From: a virus | DNA: 39,690 bases | IMG/VR virus record: IMGVR_UViG_3300036851_000114 | Span: 1-39,690 of that record | Direction: 5' to 3' (one strand) | Part shown: positions 27,499 through 36,482 of the stretch, piece by piece | Layout of the letters: each line of letters opens with the position of its first letter | Numbering within the stretch: the stretch's first letter is position 1 | The notes under the pieces: generated by a model | Seen by the model: the letters and a program-made list of their open reading frames with translations, nothing else | Told to the model about the DNA's origin: nothing | Database searches by the model: none | Program-made: the position numbers and the translations under genes

Positions 27499-28302
27499 AT
27501 GGAAAATGGAATGTATGACCATAGTGCAAGTGAAATGGGCCAAGATATGGTCGATGAGCTTGGAATTAATTGGTCTAACAGTGTTAAACCTACAAGAACG
27601 AATGAGTCTCAAGTTGTTTTTTATTGGGAAGGTATAGAGAACAAGAAAGAATCTGATAGGCTAGGGCATAAGTTTTATGAACAGCAAGAGTACTTAGCTA
27701 TTGAGTCTAAGGATAAGCTTTCAAAAGTTGTTAGACGCGCTACTGAAAAAGATAAAGAAGCTTATCCTAATCAGTATAAAAGATTTAGACAAACCCAAAA
27801 AAAGATAGAGGGATTCCCACTTAACAAATGGCCAGTCATTAGCCGTGTTCAAATGATGAATTTGAATGCTATTGGGATATTTTCTCTTGAGCAACTAATG
27901 AAAGCATCGGATGAAAGACTAGAATTTTTGGGTGCTGATGGAAGACAGCTTCGTGATGCTGCAATTGCATATATAGAACTTGGAAAAGATAGTTCTGTTG
28001 TAACTAGACAAGCAAAAGAGATTGCAGAATTAAAAAGTTTCATTGCTAACTTAAAAACTCAAATGGCTACGATGCAGTCTCAGTATGATGTGGTTACAAG
28101 ACAGCAACCCATGATGCAGATGCAACCTCAAGTTATACACGCTCCAGCAGCTCCACAATTTGATATTTCTGCGCTAAAGAATGAGATTTTAGCATCATTA
28201 AAATCTGAGATTAATCCAGTAAAGTCGAAGGGCAAACCTGGTAGGCCAAAAAAAGTTAAGGAAGTTTTAGAAGAGGAGATTTCAAATGAAACTAGCAACT
28301 AA
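27499..28302 (+). CDS. Conserved virion-operon protein with HhH-like segment, coiled coil and AT-hook-like tail
   Basis: 267 residues. Residues 1-90 look globular (VVFYWEGIENKKESDRLGHKF). Residues 115-155 hold LNAIGIFSLEQLMKASDERL and FLGADGRQLRDAA, a helix-hairpin-helix-like pattern. Residues 165-200 are coiled coil, then comes a Met/Gln/Pro linker. The C-terminus has SKGKPGRPKKVKE, an AT-hook-type GRP motif, so DNA contact is possible. Proteins of this layout are frequent after capsid genes in environmental podoviruses; role unknown. Confidence 0.65.
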   Translation: MENGMYDHSASEMGQDMVDELGINWSNSVKPTRTNESQVVFYWEGIENKKESDRLGHKFYEQQEYLAIESKDKLSKVVRRATEKDKEAYPNQYKRFRQTQKKIEGFPLNKWPVISRVQMMNLNAIGIFSLEQLMKASDERLEFLGADGRQLRDAAIAYIELGKDSSVVTRQAKEIAELKSFIANLKTQMATMQSQYDVVTRQQPMMQMQPQVIHAPAAPQFDISALKNEILASLKSEINPVKSKGKPGRPKKVKEVLEEEISNETSN

Positions 28303-29095
28303 AGTTTTTATATTTATTAGCTTTGTTATTGCATTTGCATATAAGGCAGAAGCTCAGAGTGATTGTGCTAGTAGGTTGATGCCAGCATTTACAACGGCTC
28401 AGGCTAACCGTATCTGTGATAGAGTTGGCCTAGCTAATGATACTTGGCTAACAATTAATAATGCGGCAAAAAGTGCTTTAATTAATGTTCTTAAGATTGA
28501 TTCAAGTGACAATACCGTAATCAATTCAAGTGCCTCGGATATTTTAAGATTACAACTTGAAGATGATGCTCAAAGAATAATTAATTTTTCAGCAGCTTCG
28601 GATACTGCAATTTTAGCAACTTTTGGAGACGGGGGTACTACAGCAGTGCAATCTTTGCTTATTACTGCTTCAACAGCTGATGCCGATGATGATGGTGTGC
28701 TCGAATTAGCAGGAGGCGGTGGAGCTTCGAATAGTCGTGGTGGCTATATAGATATTTATGGAAATGAGAATGCTCAAGCTGGAGACGTGAACGTTGTAGC
28801 AGGGAGCGCTTCAGGGAGTCGGATTCTTTTAGAGGCAGGGGCCACCAATGGTACTGTTGTTGCTACTACCAATGGCACTACCGCTTTAACTATTGAATCC
28901 GATCAGGATCTCTTAATAACTGGTGATTTGTATTTGGCAGATGGGCAGAATTTAGGATTTACCGCCGCTTCTAGCGCTAATGCTGCATGTGACACAACTT
29001 GCACAACTGGTTGTGTAGCTGGATGGGATACAGGAACAAGTGTTTTTGTGGCTTGTTCAAACGCAATTGCAGATACCTGCCTTTGTACTAAGTAG
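28286..29095 (+). CDS. Sec-signal, Cys-rich protein in the structural operon
   Basis: 269 residues, AGAGGAG before the ATG, overlapping the previous gene by 17 bases. Residues 1-23 are a Sec signal peptide (MKLATKVFIFISFVIAFAYK, cleaved after AEA). The mature part starts QSDCASRLMPAF, has a fibre-like beta region (LELAGGGGASNSRGGYIDIYG, ILLEAGATNGTVVATTNGTT) and a Cys-rich end (ACDTTCTTGCVAGWDTGTS, then ACSNAIADTCLCTK). Exported disulphide-bonded proteins are rare in head-tail operons; it could coat the host surface or be an exported fibre-like factor. Confidence 0.7.
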   Translation: MKLATKVFIFISFVIAFAYKAEAQSDCASRLMPAFTTAQANRICDRVGLANDTWLTINNAAKSALINVLKIDSSDNTVINSSASDILRLQLEDDAQRIINFSAASDTAILATFGDGGTTAVQSLLITASTADADDDGVLELAGGGGASNSRGGYIDIYGNENAQAGDVNVVAGSASGSRILLEAGATNGTVVATTNGTTALTIESDQDLLITGDLYLADGQNLGFTAASSANAACDTTCTTGCVAGWDTGTSVFVACSNAIADTCLCTK

Positions 29096-29117
29096 TTGGA
29101 ATGATTAGAGAATTGGG

Positions 29118-29399
29118 ATGTCTCTTAATATGAGCACAGATACGGCACCAGGACGAATAAAACCGATTAACTTAATGAGATATCTATGGCTAAAAAGAAA
29201 CGTAAAAAAGGCTCTCACGGTTGTTAGTTTACTAGCGTTATCGGGATGTAGCTTCTCCTACAGCTTTAATCCAAGAGGCCAAAGAGAAACTTTTAGCAAG
29301 CAAGAAATTGCTCAAGCTCTTAAAGAACGAGACGAAATGCTTCAAAGATTAGCGATTGTAGTGTCTGAACTTCAAAAAGCAAAAGAAAAGAAAAAATGA
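29118..29399 (+). CDS. Lipoprotein-like small protein, 93 aa
   Basis: The basic N region WLKRNVKKALTVVSLLALSGCSF contains a signal with lipobox LSGC at about residue 44. If translation starts at ATG 29118 the signal is preceded by about 20 extra residues; starting at M20 (29175) gives a normal signal length. The mature part ends in a charged coiled coil (KQEIAQALKERDEMLQRLAIVVSELQKAKEKKK). It follows the Sec-signal protein, so two consecutive virion-operon genes encode exported products. Stop overlaps next ATG. Confidence 0.55.
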   Translation: MSLNMSTDTAPGRIKPINLMRYLWLKRNVKKALTVVSLLALSGCSFSYSFNPRGQRETFSKQEIAQALKERDEMLQRLAIVVSELQKAKEKKK

Positions 29400-29758
29400 A
29401 AGGTAATCAAAGTCCATTAGGCGGTGCAAGGGTTCATAGATTAATTTCTGCTGCTACTACAAATGCAACATCTGTTAAAACTGCACAGGGAAATCTTTTC
29501 AGTGTTCATGTTCATAATATAAACGCTGCCGCTCGATTTATAAAATTTTATGATAAAGCATCAGCGCCTACCGTTGGGACAGATACCCCAGTTGCAACTT
29601 TTTATATAGGACCAACTACAGCCATAAGGGATATCGTATTTCCAGAGGGAATGAGTTTTGCTTTAGGTATTGCCTATGCGCTTACCGCATTAATTGCCGA
29701 TAGTGATACAACGGCAGTTGGAGCAAACGAAACAGTGGTGAATTTAACATATCTTTAG
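29396..29758 (+). CDS. Conserved small phage structural protein, 120 aa
   Basis: Begins MKGNQSPLGGARVHRLISA and contains AATTNATSVKTAQGNLFSVH, NINAAARFIKFYDKASAPTV, GTDTPVATFYIGPTT and FPEGMSFALGIAYALTALIA, then DSDTTAVGANETVVNLTYL. This TNATSVK..NxNAAxRxxKxYdKAsaPTVGTDTPv pattern is common in environmental tailed phages; the protein is probably a beta-sandwich decoration or tail protein. The ATG overlaps the previous stop (ATGA). Confidence 0.75.
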   Translation: MKGNQSPLGGARVHRLISAATTNATSVKTAQGNLFSVHVHNINAAARFIKFYDKASAPTVGTDTPVATFYIGPTTAIRDIVFPEGMSFALGIAYALTALIADSDTTAVGANETVVNLTYL

Positions 29759-29769
29759 AATTTACGAAT

Positions 29770-30156
29770 GTGGCTTTTAATCAGTTCGATCCTACTAAGA
29801 TCTATGAGACTCAAAAAGAGGGAGTAGTTCTTCTACAATCAGCTCAAGTTATAGCAGCAGCAGTTGGTACTGACAGGTTGGTTGTTTCAGCTATAACAGG
29901 GAAAAGAATTCGTGTAATGGGATGGATAGCGCAAAGTTGCACAGGAACAGTGGGGTCTTTTGCGTTTAAAAACGGAGCTGGGGGAGCTGGCTTTATGGGA
30001 TTTTTAAGTGTTCCTCCAATTACAAACGGCTTGAATGATAAACTTCCAATTACCGATTCTGGATATTTCGAAACCAGCACAAGTACAGGTCTCTATGTTG
30101 ATATTGTCACAGCAGCAATAGATTTTACTGTTTTTTACATAGCTTATACGCCTTGA
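29770..30156 (+). CDS. Conserved small phage structural protein, 128 aa
   Basis: GTG start at 29770 and no good ribosome site. Strands are LLQSAQVIAAAVGTDRLVVSA, ITGKRIRVMGWIAQSC, GTVGSFAFKNGAGGAGFMG and TGLYVDIVTAAIDFTVFYIAY. The (V/I)aaVxGkkIRVmxxx...xFkxGagg pattern recurs in short beta-sandwich proteins beside capsid or tail genes. Likely a virion surface protein; no partner can be named. Confidence 0.7.
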   Translation: MAFNQFDPTKIYETQKEGVVLLQSAQVIAAAVGTDRLVVSAITGKRIRVMGWIAQSCTGTVGSFAFKNGAGGAGFMGFLSVPPITNGLNDKLPITDSGYFETSTSTGLYVDIVTAAIDFTVFYIAYTP

Positions 30157-30162
30157 TAATTT

Positions 30163-31071
30163 ATGAGCACAATTCTTCAAATAGTCCAGGACGTAGAAAG
30201 AGAAATCGGGATTACAGTTTCTACTACTTTAGTTAGTTCTTCGAGTTCTGTTGACCGACAATTATTAGCGCTCGCTCATGACGAGTTGCAAAAACTCAGG
30301 GTTCATGAGTGGGGAGAGCTTACAAAATTAATGTCTATTACTTTATCAACTAACATCTCGGCATACACCATGCCGCAGGATTTTGATTATTTTATTAACA
30401 AGACTGCTTGGGATCAGGCAAATGATTATATGATGCTTGGGCCATTAACTCCTCAAGAATGGCAAGCCGTTTTACAAGGTAATGCTGGTACTGGATTAAG
30501 GAAGAAATTTAGAATCTCGGGGTTTTCTACTTCTCTTTTAGGGGTCGATGGAGGTTATACAACTCCCGGCCTTCAATTTAATATTAGTCCCACACCCACA
30601 TCGGCAGAGAACGGACAGATAGTTAGTAAGGAGTATATTTCAAATACTTGTATACTCCCCAAACAATGGATAACGGCTACTGCTTTTGGGGCTAATAGCT
30701 ATTGTTCGAACGCTGGAAATGTTTATAAGACCATAGCTGGTGGAACAACGGGGGCAACCGCGCCGACTCACACTTCCGGGGCAGTTTCAGATGGAACAGT
30801 GACCTGGGCTTATCAAGGATTTGCTTACGATAGGTTTTTAGCTGACACAGACTTTCCGATTCTTTCTCATAAGCTTGTTAAAGCTGGCATTAAGTGGCGG
30901 TTCTTAATGGAGAACGGCTTAGAGTTTGGAATAGCAAAAACTGAGTATGATGAGCTTTTACAGGTTGCTTTAGCTGGCATTAAAGGTGGTCGTGATTTAA
31001 ACATGGTCCCTAATTACGATGATAGTTTGTTAGGGTACGACAACATCCCTGATCGTGGATACGGGAGTTAA
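30163..31071 (+). CDS. Head-to-tail adaptor/connector protein
   Basis: 302 residues. The N-terminal helices ILQIVQDVEREIGI and DRQLLALAHDELQKLRVHEW, followed by SAYTMPQDFDYFINKTAWD, match the podovirus adaptor type (T7 gp11/P22 gp4 functional class). An insertion at about 185-225 (NVYKTIAGGTTGATAPTHTS) is a small carbohydrate-binding-like GTTG..AP.H module. The C-terminus returns to helix (LAGIKGGRDLNMVPN). It would sit between portal and tail tube protein. Confidence 0.75.
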   Translation: MSTILQIVQDVEREIGITVSTTLVSSSSSVDRQLLALAHDELQKLRVHEWGELTKLMSITLSTNISAYTMPQDFDYFINKTAWDQANDYMMLGPLTPQEWQAVLQGNAGTGLRKKFRISGFSTSLLGVDGGYTTPGLQFNISPTPTSAENGQIVSKEYISNTCILPKQWITATAFGANSYCSNAGNVYKTIAGGTTGATAPTHTSGAVSDGTVTWAYQGFAYDRFLADTDFPILSHKLVKAGIKWRFLMENGLEFGIAKTEYDELLQVALAGIKGGRDLNMVPNYDDSLLGYDNIPDRGYGS

Positions 31072-31075
31072 CTCT

Positions 31076-32158
31076 ATGTCAAGATTTAGTGATGTAGTAC
31101 AGGCGATAGCAAAGAAAAGAGCGCAAGACCAAGCTATGCAGCTTGAACAAGCAAAGCAGCAATCTATAAAAAAGCCTGGTATTAAAGATTTAGCAACTAC
31201 TATTGCAGCTCTTACTGGTGGACAATATTTAGGTAGAGAACTAGCAGAAGGAATAGGATCAGGCGCTGGCTCGATAGTTAAGGAAGGGACTAGTGGGTTA
31301 AAAGATCTTCTTTCATCTATTGGGATAGGAGGAGGGACAACTCCTACTGCTGGGTATGAAGTATCAAAAGCACTTACAACCCCCCAACTTCAAACAATTT
31401 ATAACACCGGACTTGAAACTGGGATTCCTGAACTTATGCCTGGTGGTATAGAAGCATTAGCAGGAGAAAGTTCTGCGGTACCGGCAGCAGGATTATCTGG
31501 ACTTGGAACAGCACTTTCACTTGCCGGGATAGGACACGGTGCTTACGGATTATTCGATAATTTTGGTGAAGGTGATGCTGGTAGTGGCGCTATGTCAGGA
31601 GCGGAATTAGGGGCGGGGTTAGGAACTTTAATTGGCGGTCCTGGTTTTGGAACCCTCATAGGCGGCGGAATTGGTGCACTTGGAGGAGGGGTTTTAGGTT
31701 CAATACATTCAGGTCAAACAAACCCTGGAACTCTTTTTAGGAATGATTATCGAAAGTATTTGCAAGACAAGGGAATAAGTCCCGAACTTGGGTATTTGTC
31801 TTTACCTGGCGGCGGTAAATTTGAAATGACTTCTAGTGGTGGCGGTAAAGGAAGTTACCATGTTGACCAGTCGGGCCTTGGTGGAACAGCTGTTGGTTAT
31901 CTTAATCCACTAGGCGAGTTAACTACGTCCGGCGATGATAAGTATTCGGGTCAAGCAACCGGATATTTTTCAAATGCAGCACTTGAGGGCGCTACAGATG
32001 AGCCAACATTAATGGAGAATATTAGGTTTCAGTATAACCAGGCTGGTGTTGGGCCGGAGGAAGCAAGACGGGGCATTAAAAGGCTTTTAAATGCAGGAAG
32101 AATTACTCAGCAAGAGTATGCTGCATATGAAAATGCGATTAATAAGATATTTACTTAA
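31076..32158 (+). CDS. Glycine-zipper virion/ejection-type protein, 360 aa
   Basis: ATG 31076 with GGGAG before it; an in-frame GTG at 31055 is inside the previous gene and rejected. The N-terminus is helical and basic. Residues 145-215 are a long Gly/Ala/Leu glycine zipper (LSGLGTALSLAGIGHGAYGL, ELGAGLGTLIGGPGFGTLIG) able to insert in membranes, as in ejected podovirus proteins. The rest is Gly/Ser-rich and probably flexible. Likely expelled with the DNA to help cross the envelope. Confidence 0.6.
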   Translation: MSRFSDVVQAIAKKRAQDQAMQLEQAKQQSIKKPGIKDLATTIAALTGGQYLGRELAEGIGSGAGSIVKEGTSGLKDLLSSIGIGGGTTPTAGYEVSKALTTPQLQTIYNTGLETGIPELMPGGIEALAGESSAVPAAGLSGLGTALSLAGIGHGAYGLFDNFGEGDAGSGAMSGAELGAGLGTLIGGPGFGTLIGGGIGALGGGVLGSIHSGQTNPGTLFRNDYRKYLQDKGISPELGYLSLPGGGKFEMTSSGGGKGSYHVDQSGLGGTAVGYLNPLGELTTSGDDKYSGQATGYFSNAALEGATDEPTLMENIRFQYNQAGVGPEEARRGIKRLLNAGRITQQEYAAYENAINKIFT

Positions 32159-32159
32159 T

Positions 32160-33722
32160 ATGGTTCTTGGTATTCCAGAAGCTTCAGGAGAAGCACTTTA
32201 TACGACAACTCTACCGGCTCCGGTTGGTGGATGGAATGCAAAAGATCCGCTTTCTAGAATGCCGCCAGAGGATGCTATTGAATTAGAAAATTGGTTTCCT
32301 CAAACCACACATCTTGAGATAAGAAAGGGTTATCGAATGCACTCTAAGGTTACGGGTGCTACTAGTTTTGGTAATATTTTAACTTTAGCTGAACTATCTT
32401 TACAAAATGGAACTAAAAAATTAATAGCAATTCTTATAGACACAACAGTAGTTACTTTTTTTGATGCTACCAGTACTCCAGCTACAGATATTCAAACTGG
32501 GAGTGGATTTACTTTTAATACAGCAGTATGGAGTTCTGTAAATTTCAGAAATAGAATTTTTTTTGCAAATTGGCATTCTTCTGATGATGTTGTTGATTGG
32601 AATGGTGTTACTGTTCAAGTAACAAAACCCGCTTTTACCGGTCCAGGGGGGGATGACAAGCTTTTATGTTTTGTTACCTCTTATAATGACAGGCTAATTT
32701 TTATTGAAAAAAATAGTTTTAAAATCTGGTATGGAGCTGCTGATGCAATTACCGGTGCTTTAACTTCTTTTGATTTTCAATCACGTTTCAAGTTAGGTGG
32801 GAAATTAATATTTTGTGGATCTACTACGGGACAAGATATCTCAAATCCACAAACTTTATTTGCTTTAATTTCCGATCAAGGAGAAATTGTTGTTTACGTA
32901 GGCGATAGTCCTGCATCAGCCACGTGGGCGCAAATAGGTCATTATTTCATTCCTCCATCTCTTTTTGATAGCACTAACGGTAGTCGCTCTTTTTTCTATT
33001 TAGGTGCAAATCTTTTTATTATTACAAAACGCGGCGTTATTGGCATGCCTGAAATTATTTCAAATGCTGAAATTTTCGGTAAATACAATGCTATTACAGA
33101 TAAGATCGAAAATAATTTTACTACTGCTGCTTATGCAGCAACAACGAATTCTCCTTTGTGGACCGGAATAAATAATCCTTTTGGTAAGTACATATTAATC
33201 GCTGCTGTGACTACTGCTGGGGTTACTTCTCAGTTTGTTATGAATGCTATTACCGGAAGTTGGTGTAAGTTTACTATATTAAATGCTTATTCTTTTTGTG
33301 TATATGACGGACGCGCCTATTTCGGATCTAACTATGGCAAAATAATGAAAATGGATGAAGGAACATTTGACGAAAATCCGGCAACGGATGGTGCGGCTAT
33401 AGATATGAATGTAAAAGCAAGACAAGCTTATAATTACTTAGGAGACCTTTCTAGGAAGAAGTTAATAAGGTTTCTTCAGCCAGTGCTTAAACAAGACCAG
33501 GGTTTATTTTTTGATATAGGCGTAAATCTTGATTATGAAGATACGGCTATTGCCAATAACGTAACTGATACGACAGATCTTACTTTTAAATTCTATCAAC
33601 CATTAATAAAGGTAGTTGGTTTAGGTAGAGCCATTAGCATTAGAAATGATAATGGTTTTGGTAGTAAGCAAGTCGAGTGGCATGCAACTACAATTTTTTA
33701 CGAAAAGGGTGGAGTAAGATAA
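32160..33722 (+). CDS. Tail tube/nozzle protein (P22 gp10/T7 gp12 functional class)
   Basis: 520 residues from ATG 32160; the frame is open to 32091, but the upstream part overlaps the previous gene. The opening LPAPVGGWNAKDPLSRMPPE and AIELENWFPQTTHLEIRKGY is the recognised signature of this tail protein. The rest is repeated beta blades (SVNFRNRIFFANWHSS, LLCFVTSYNDRLIFIEKN, GSRSFFYLGANLFIITKRGV), a beta-propeller-like pattern. It forms the nozzle below the adaptor. The stop overlaps the next ATG (TAATG). Confidence 0.82.
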   Translation: MVLGIPEASGEALYTTTLPAPVGGWNAKDPLSRMPPEDAIELENWFPQTTHLEIRKGYRMHSKVTGATSFGNILTLAELSLQNGTKKLIAILIDTTVVTFFDATSTPATDIQTGSGFTFNTAVWSSVNFRNRIFFANWHSSDDVVDWNGVTVQVTKPAFTGPGGDDKLLCFVTSYNDRLIFIEKNSFKIWYGAADAITGALTSFDFQSRFKLGGKLIFCGSTTGQDISNPQTLFALISDQGEIVVYVGDSPASATWAQIGHYFIPPSLFDSTNGSRSFFYLGANLFIITKRGVIGMPEIISNAEIFGKYNAITDKIENNFTTAAYAATTNSPLWTGINNPFGKYILIAAVTTAGVTSQFVMNAITGSWCKFTILNAYSFCVYDGRAYFGSNYGKIMKMDEGTFDENPATDGAAIDMNVKARQAYNYLGDLSRKKLIRFLQPVLKQDQGLFFDIGVNLDYEDTAIANNVTDTTDLTFKFYQPLIKVVGLGRAISIRNDNGFGSKQVEWHATTIFYEKGGVR

Positions 33723-34183
33723 TGGTATTATTAAGAAGGAATCAACAACAACTACAAGGTTTTCAAAATACATTAGCTAGCGGTGGGCAGTTATCGAATA
33801 GACAACAGAATCGCATGAATATGCTTCAGAATAGAGCTTCTGGTGGTCCTGCTCCTGTGCCACTACAGCCCATGGAGAGGCCAACACCTACTAATATGCC
33901 TACGCAACCTAACCCTGGTTACAATCAAGGATTTGCTCCGCTGCCACCACTTCAGCAACAACCATCGCAAACACAGGAGCAGCAGAATATGAATTATGGT
34001 TCCCAAGTTCTTGGTAGTATTGCTCAAACTCCCGGTCAAGCTAGTGTAGTTGGTCAACAACTTGGACGTTTCCCTGGTGGTACTCAGTATGGGCAAATGC
34101 TTGGTAATCGTCTTGGTATAAATCCAAGAAGTATGGGAACTATTCAAAAGTTAGGTCAAGCGATTGGAAGAAGGAGATATTGA
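33722..34183 (+). CDS. Gln/Gly/Pro-rich small virion protein sharing an N-terminal module with the next gene
   Basis: 153 residues; ATG 33722 overlaps the stop, with GGTGGAG before it. Residues 1-42 (RRNQQQLQGFQNTLASGGQL, NRQQNRMNMLQNRASGG) match the first 45 residues of the next protein. The middle is Pro/Gln-rich and disordered, the end basic (AIGRRRY). Composition suggests a flexible virion protein, perhaps DNA-contacting. Two neighbours with the same N-terminal module suggest a shared docking or export tag. Confidence 0.65.
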   Translation: MVLLRRNQQQLQGFQNTLASGGQLSNRQQNRMNMLQNRASGGPAPVPLQPMERPTPTNMPTQPNPGYNQGFAPLPPLQQQPSQTQEQQNMNYGSQVLGSIAQTPGQASVVGQQLGRFPGGTQYGQMLGNRLGINPRSMGTIQKLGQAIGRRRY

Positions 34184-35316
34184 TGGCTTTAACTAGAGGA
34201 AGACAAAGACAACTTACTAATCTTCAAAATTTACAAGCTGGTGGTGGAACGCTAACTCAGCATCAACAAAATCGTTTAAACAGACTTCAAACTAGAGCGG
34301 GTGGTGGTGGTGGAAACATAACTATTCCTCAAGGACAGGGACAGTTTGGTGCTCCTTCTTACCAGGGACAAAACGTTAATATCAATAATCCCAATTCTGT
34401 TATCGGAGCTCAGGGGCAAGAAAACCTTAATGCTGGTTATGGAACATCAACCTTAGCCAATCCGAATGTCTATCAACCTCTTGGCACGCAGACTTATAGT
34501 TTTGATGAACAAGGAAGACCGGTAATAACTCAAAGCCGAAATGCTGAACAACAAGGGCTTTATAATCAAGAAGTGGGGCTAGAGTCTCAAGCTAACCAAA
34601 TGGCTCAAGGACTCTTGCCTGGGGCTTATAATCAGCCTTTTAGTGCAACGGGAGTTCAACAAGCTTTTTCTCCTATAAGAAATGAAGTTATGGAGGGTCT
34701 TTATAAGGATTTTGAAGCTCAGTACGAGCCGCAATTTCAACAAGAACAGCAGCAGTTAGAAGAGTGGTCAAGAACTACCGGTAATCCTCCTGGTTCTCCT
34801 GGTTATAATCAACGTGCTCAGTTAATGGCTGATAATCAAAACAGGGCAAGGCAATCTGCAAGAGCACAAGCCATGCAAATGGGTACTCAAGCTGTGGAGT
34901 CTGGTTTTGGGCTGGGATTACAGGCTAGAAATCAGCCTATCCAAGAGGTAGGAGCATTAATGTCTTTAGGACAGGGAGTTCAAGAAGCAGCTTTCCCTGG
35001 TTTTACTCCTACGCAGGTTCAGCCCACTAATATAGCGGGTATTGGTAGTACCTATGCCCAGATTAAGGCTCAAGATAGGGCGTCAAGACGAGCTGCGGGG
35101 CAACAAGGAGCTAATAGAGCTTTTCAAGCAGCAGAAAACGAAAAAGACAGAAGAGAAGCTGAAAGGCTTCTTAATGAAGAACAAGACCGACAAGCAGGGG
35201 GCAGTACTGATGATTTGGTTGGTGGTACGGCTTCAGCATCGGCTCCTAGACGGGGAAGCTTTAATAATTTAGGCCGAGCGGTAAGAATTAGACGCCCAAG
35301 AAGGAGAAGACGTTAA
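34183..35316 (+). CDS. Gln/Arg-rich internal virion protein with poly-Arg tail
   Basis: 377 residues from ATG 34183, overlapping the previous TGA. The N-terminal module GRQRQLTNLQNLQAGGGTLTQ with HQQNRLNRLQTRAGGGGG is shared with the upstream gene. The centre is Gln/Ala/Gly-rich helix with repeated QQQ stretches (EPQFQQEQQQLEEWSR). The C-terminus is strongly basic (AVRIRRPRRRRR), protamine-like, suggesting DNA or membrane contact. Its position among ejection-type proteins suggests it is packaged with the DNA. Confidence 0.65.
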   Translation: MALTRGRQRQLTNLQNLQAGGGTLTQHQQNRLNRLQTRAGGGGGNITIPQGQGQFGAPSYQGQNVNINNPNSVIGAQGQENLNAGYGTSTLANPNVYQPLGTQTYSFDEQGRPVITQSRNAEQQGLYNQEVGLESQANQMAQGLLPGAYNQPFSATGVQQAFSPIRNEVMEGLYKDFEAQYEPQFQQEQQQLEEWSRTTGNPPGSPGYNQRAQLMADNQNRARQSARAQAMQMGTQAVESGFGLGLQARNQPIQEVGALMSLGQGVQEAAFPGFTPTQVQPTNIAGIGSTYAQIKAQDRASRRAAGQQGANRAFQAAENEKDRREAERLLNEEQDRQAGGSTDDLVGGTASASAPRRGSFNNLGRAVRIRRPRRRRR

Positions 35317-36482
35317 TGCCCAGCCTTGAAGAGCTTTTAGCAGCTAGTCTAATGCAAGAGCGGGAAAGAATGACCGCCCAGAATCCTTTTTCAATTGCTT
35401 CCAAGGCTATTTCTGGCCTTGATGTGAGCGGGGCGGTGTCTAGTCCTAAAGATGCTTGGAAAGCGGCATTGCTTCAAAGCCTAGCCTCTGGGTTTACAGG
35501 GGGATTAGGAGAGCAACAGGTAGAAAGTGAGTATGGAAATTTAGCTTCTAGGCTATCCAAGGCTTATGAGTCTCCTGATGTAGCAGAAGCTTTAAGAGCC
35601 GACCAAGGGCTTGAGCAATTTAGTGGTTTAGCTAATTTAATACAGAATCAGAGGCAAGCTGATATTGGTTCTAAAATTCAAGAGTTACAGAACAGAATGA
35701 AGTATGAAGTTGAAACCCAAAAACAACTTCAACCTTTGGAACTTCAGAAAATTGAAGCGCAAAGAAGAGCACAAGACATAACGCCACAAAATCCTCTTAG
35801 TAAGCAGGCTATAGAACGATTAATGTTAGGAGAGGACATTTCTCAAGAAGAAGCTAGGGCATTAAGCAATGAAAATATCAGGATCCAAAGTTTAGCTACA
35901 AGCTTAAAACAACAAACCGGGGTACAAGAACGTTTCGAAAACGCAAGCTTACCTCAAAAGACTCAAGATGTTGTTCAAGGAGCCCTTGATATAGATGAAA
36001 AAATGGCTCCTCTATTAGCTATTGCAGATAAATTAGACAAAGATCCAGCAAGTAGGGGTATTCAATTTACAAGGGATGCTTTTTTAAGCGCAATTCCAAT
36101 TGCAGACAGACAAAGACTTCAGGAGTGGCTCGGGTTTGGTGGATTAGATGTAGCTATTAGTATGCAAGGACGAAACACTAGTGATAAAGACGCTAAAATT
36201 GTCCTTGATTTCTTTTCGGGACAAGGGGCAGGAGCAACACCCGGAGAGTTACGTAAACGTTTTCAATACTTTATTGATAAATCAAAATACTCTGCAAAGA
36301 ATGCTCTTGATTTGGCAGGGAAGCAAAGGAAATATGCACAAAGCGCTAAAGAAGTTAGAAGTTTATTTGATGAAGATACTAGTGGAATTTTTTCCATTTC
36401 TAAAACTTCTCCCGGTAGCGTACCGCAACGAAACCCCGGTGAGTCTATACCAGCCTGGAGAGAGCGCACAGGGAAACAATGA
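35316..36482 (+). CDS. Helical internal/ejection-type virion protein, 388 aa
   Basis: AGGAGAAG before ATG 35316. It starts MPSLEELLAASLMQERERMT, then SASKA-type and Gly stretches (LQSLASGFTGGLGEQQVESEY), then a long helical region (IQNQRQADIGSKIQELQNRM and EVETQKQLQPLELQKIEAQR) and a helical C domain (DIDEKMAPLLAIADKLDKDP, ELRKRFQYFIDKSKYSAKNA). No enzyme motif. Long helical proteins beside the tail nozzle are usually ejected internal proteins. It overlaps the next gene by 4 bases. Confidence 0.6.
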   Translation: MPSLEELLAASLMQERERMTAQNPFSIASKAISGLDVSGAVSSPKDAWKAALLQSLASGFTGGLGEQQVESEYGNLASRLSKAYESPDVAEALRADQGLEQFSGLANLIQNQRQADIGSKIQELQNRMKYEVETQKQLQPLELQKIEAQRRAQDITPQNPLSKQAIERLMLGEDISQEEARALSNENIRIQSLATSLKQQTGVQERFENASLPQKTQDVVQGALDIDEKMAPLLAIADKLDKDPASRGIQFTRDAFLSAIPIADRQRLQEWLGFGGLDVAISMQGRNTSDKDAKIVLDFFSGQGAGATPGELRKRFQYFIDKSKYSAKNALDLAGKQRKYAQSAKEVRSLFDEDTSGIFSISKTSPGSVPQRNPGESIPAWRERTGKQ

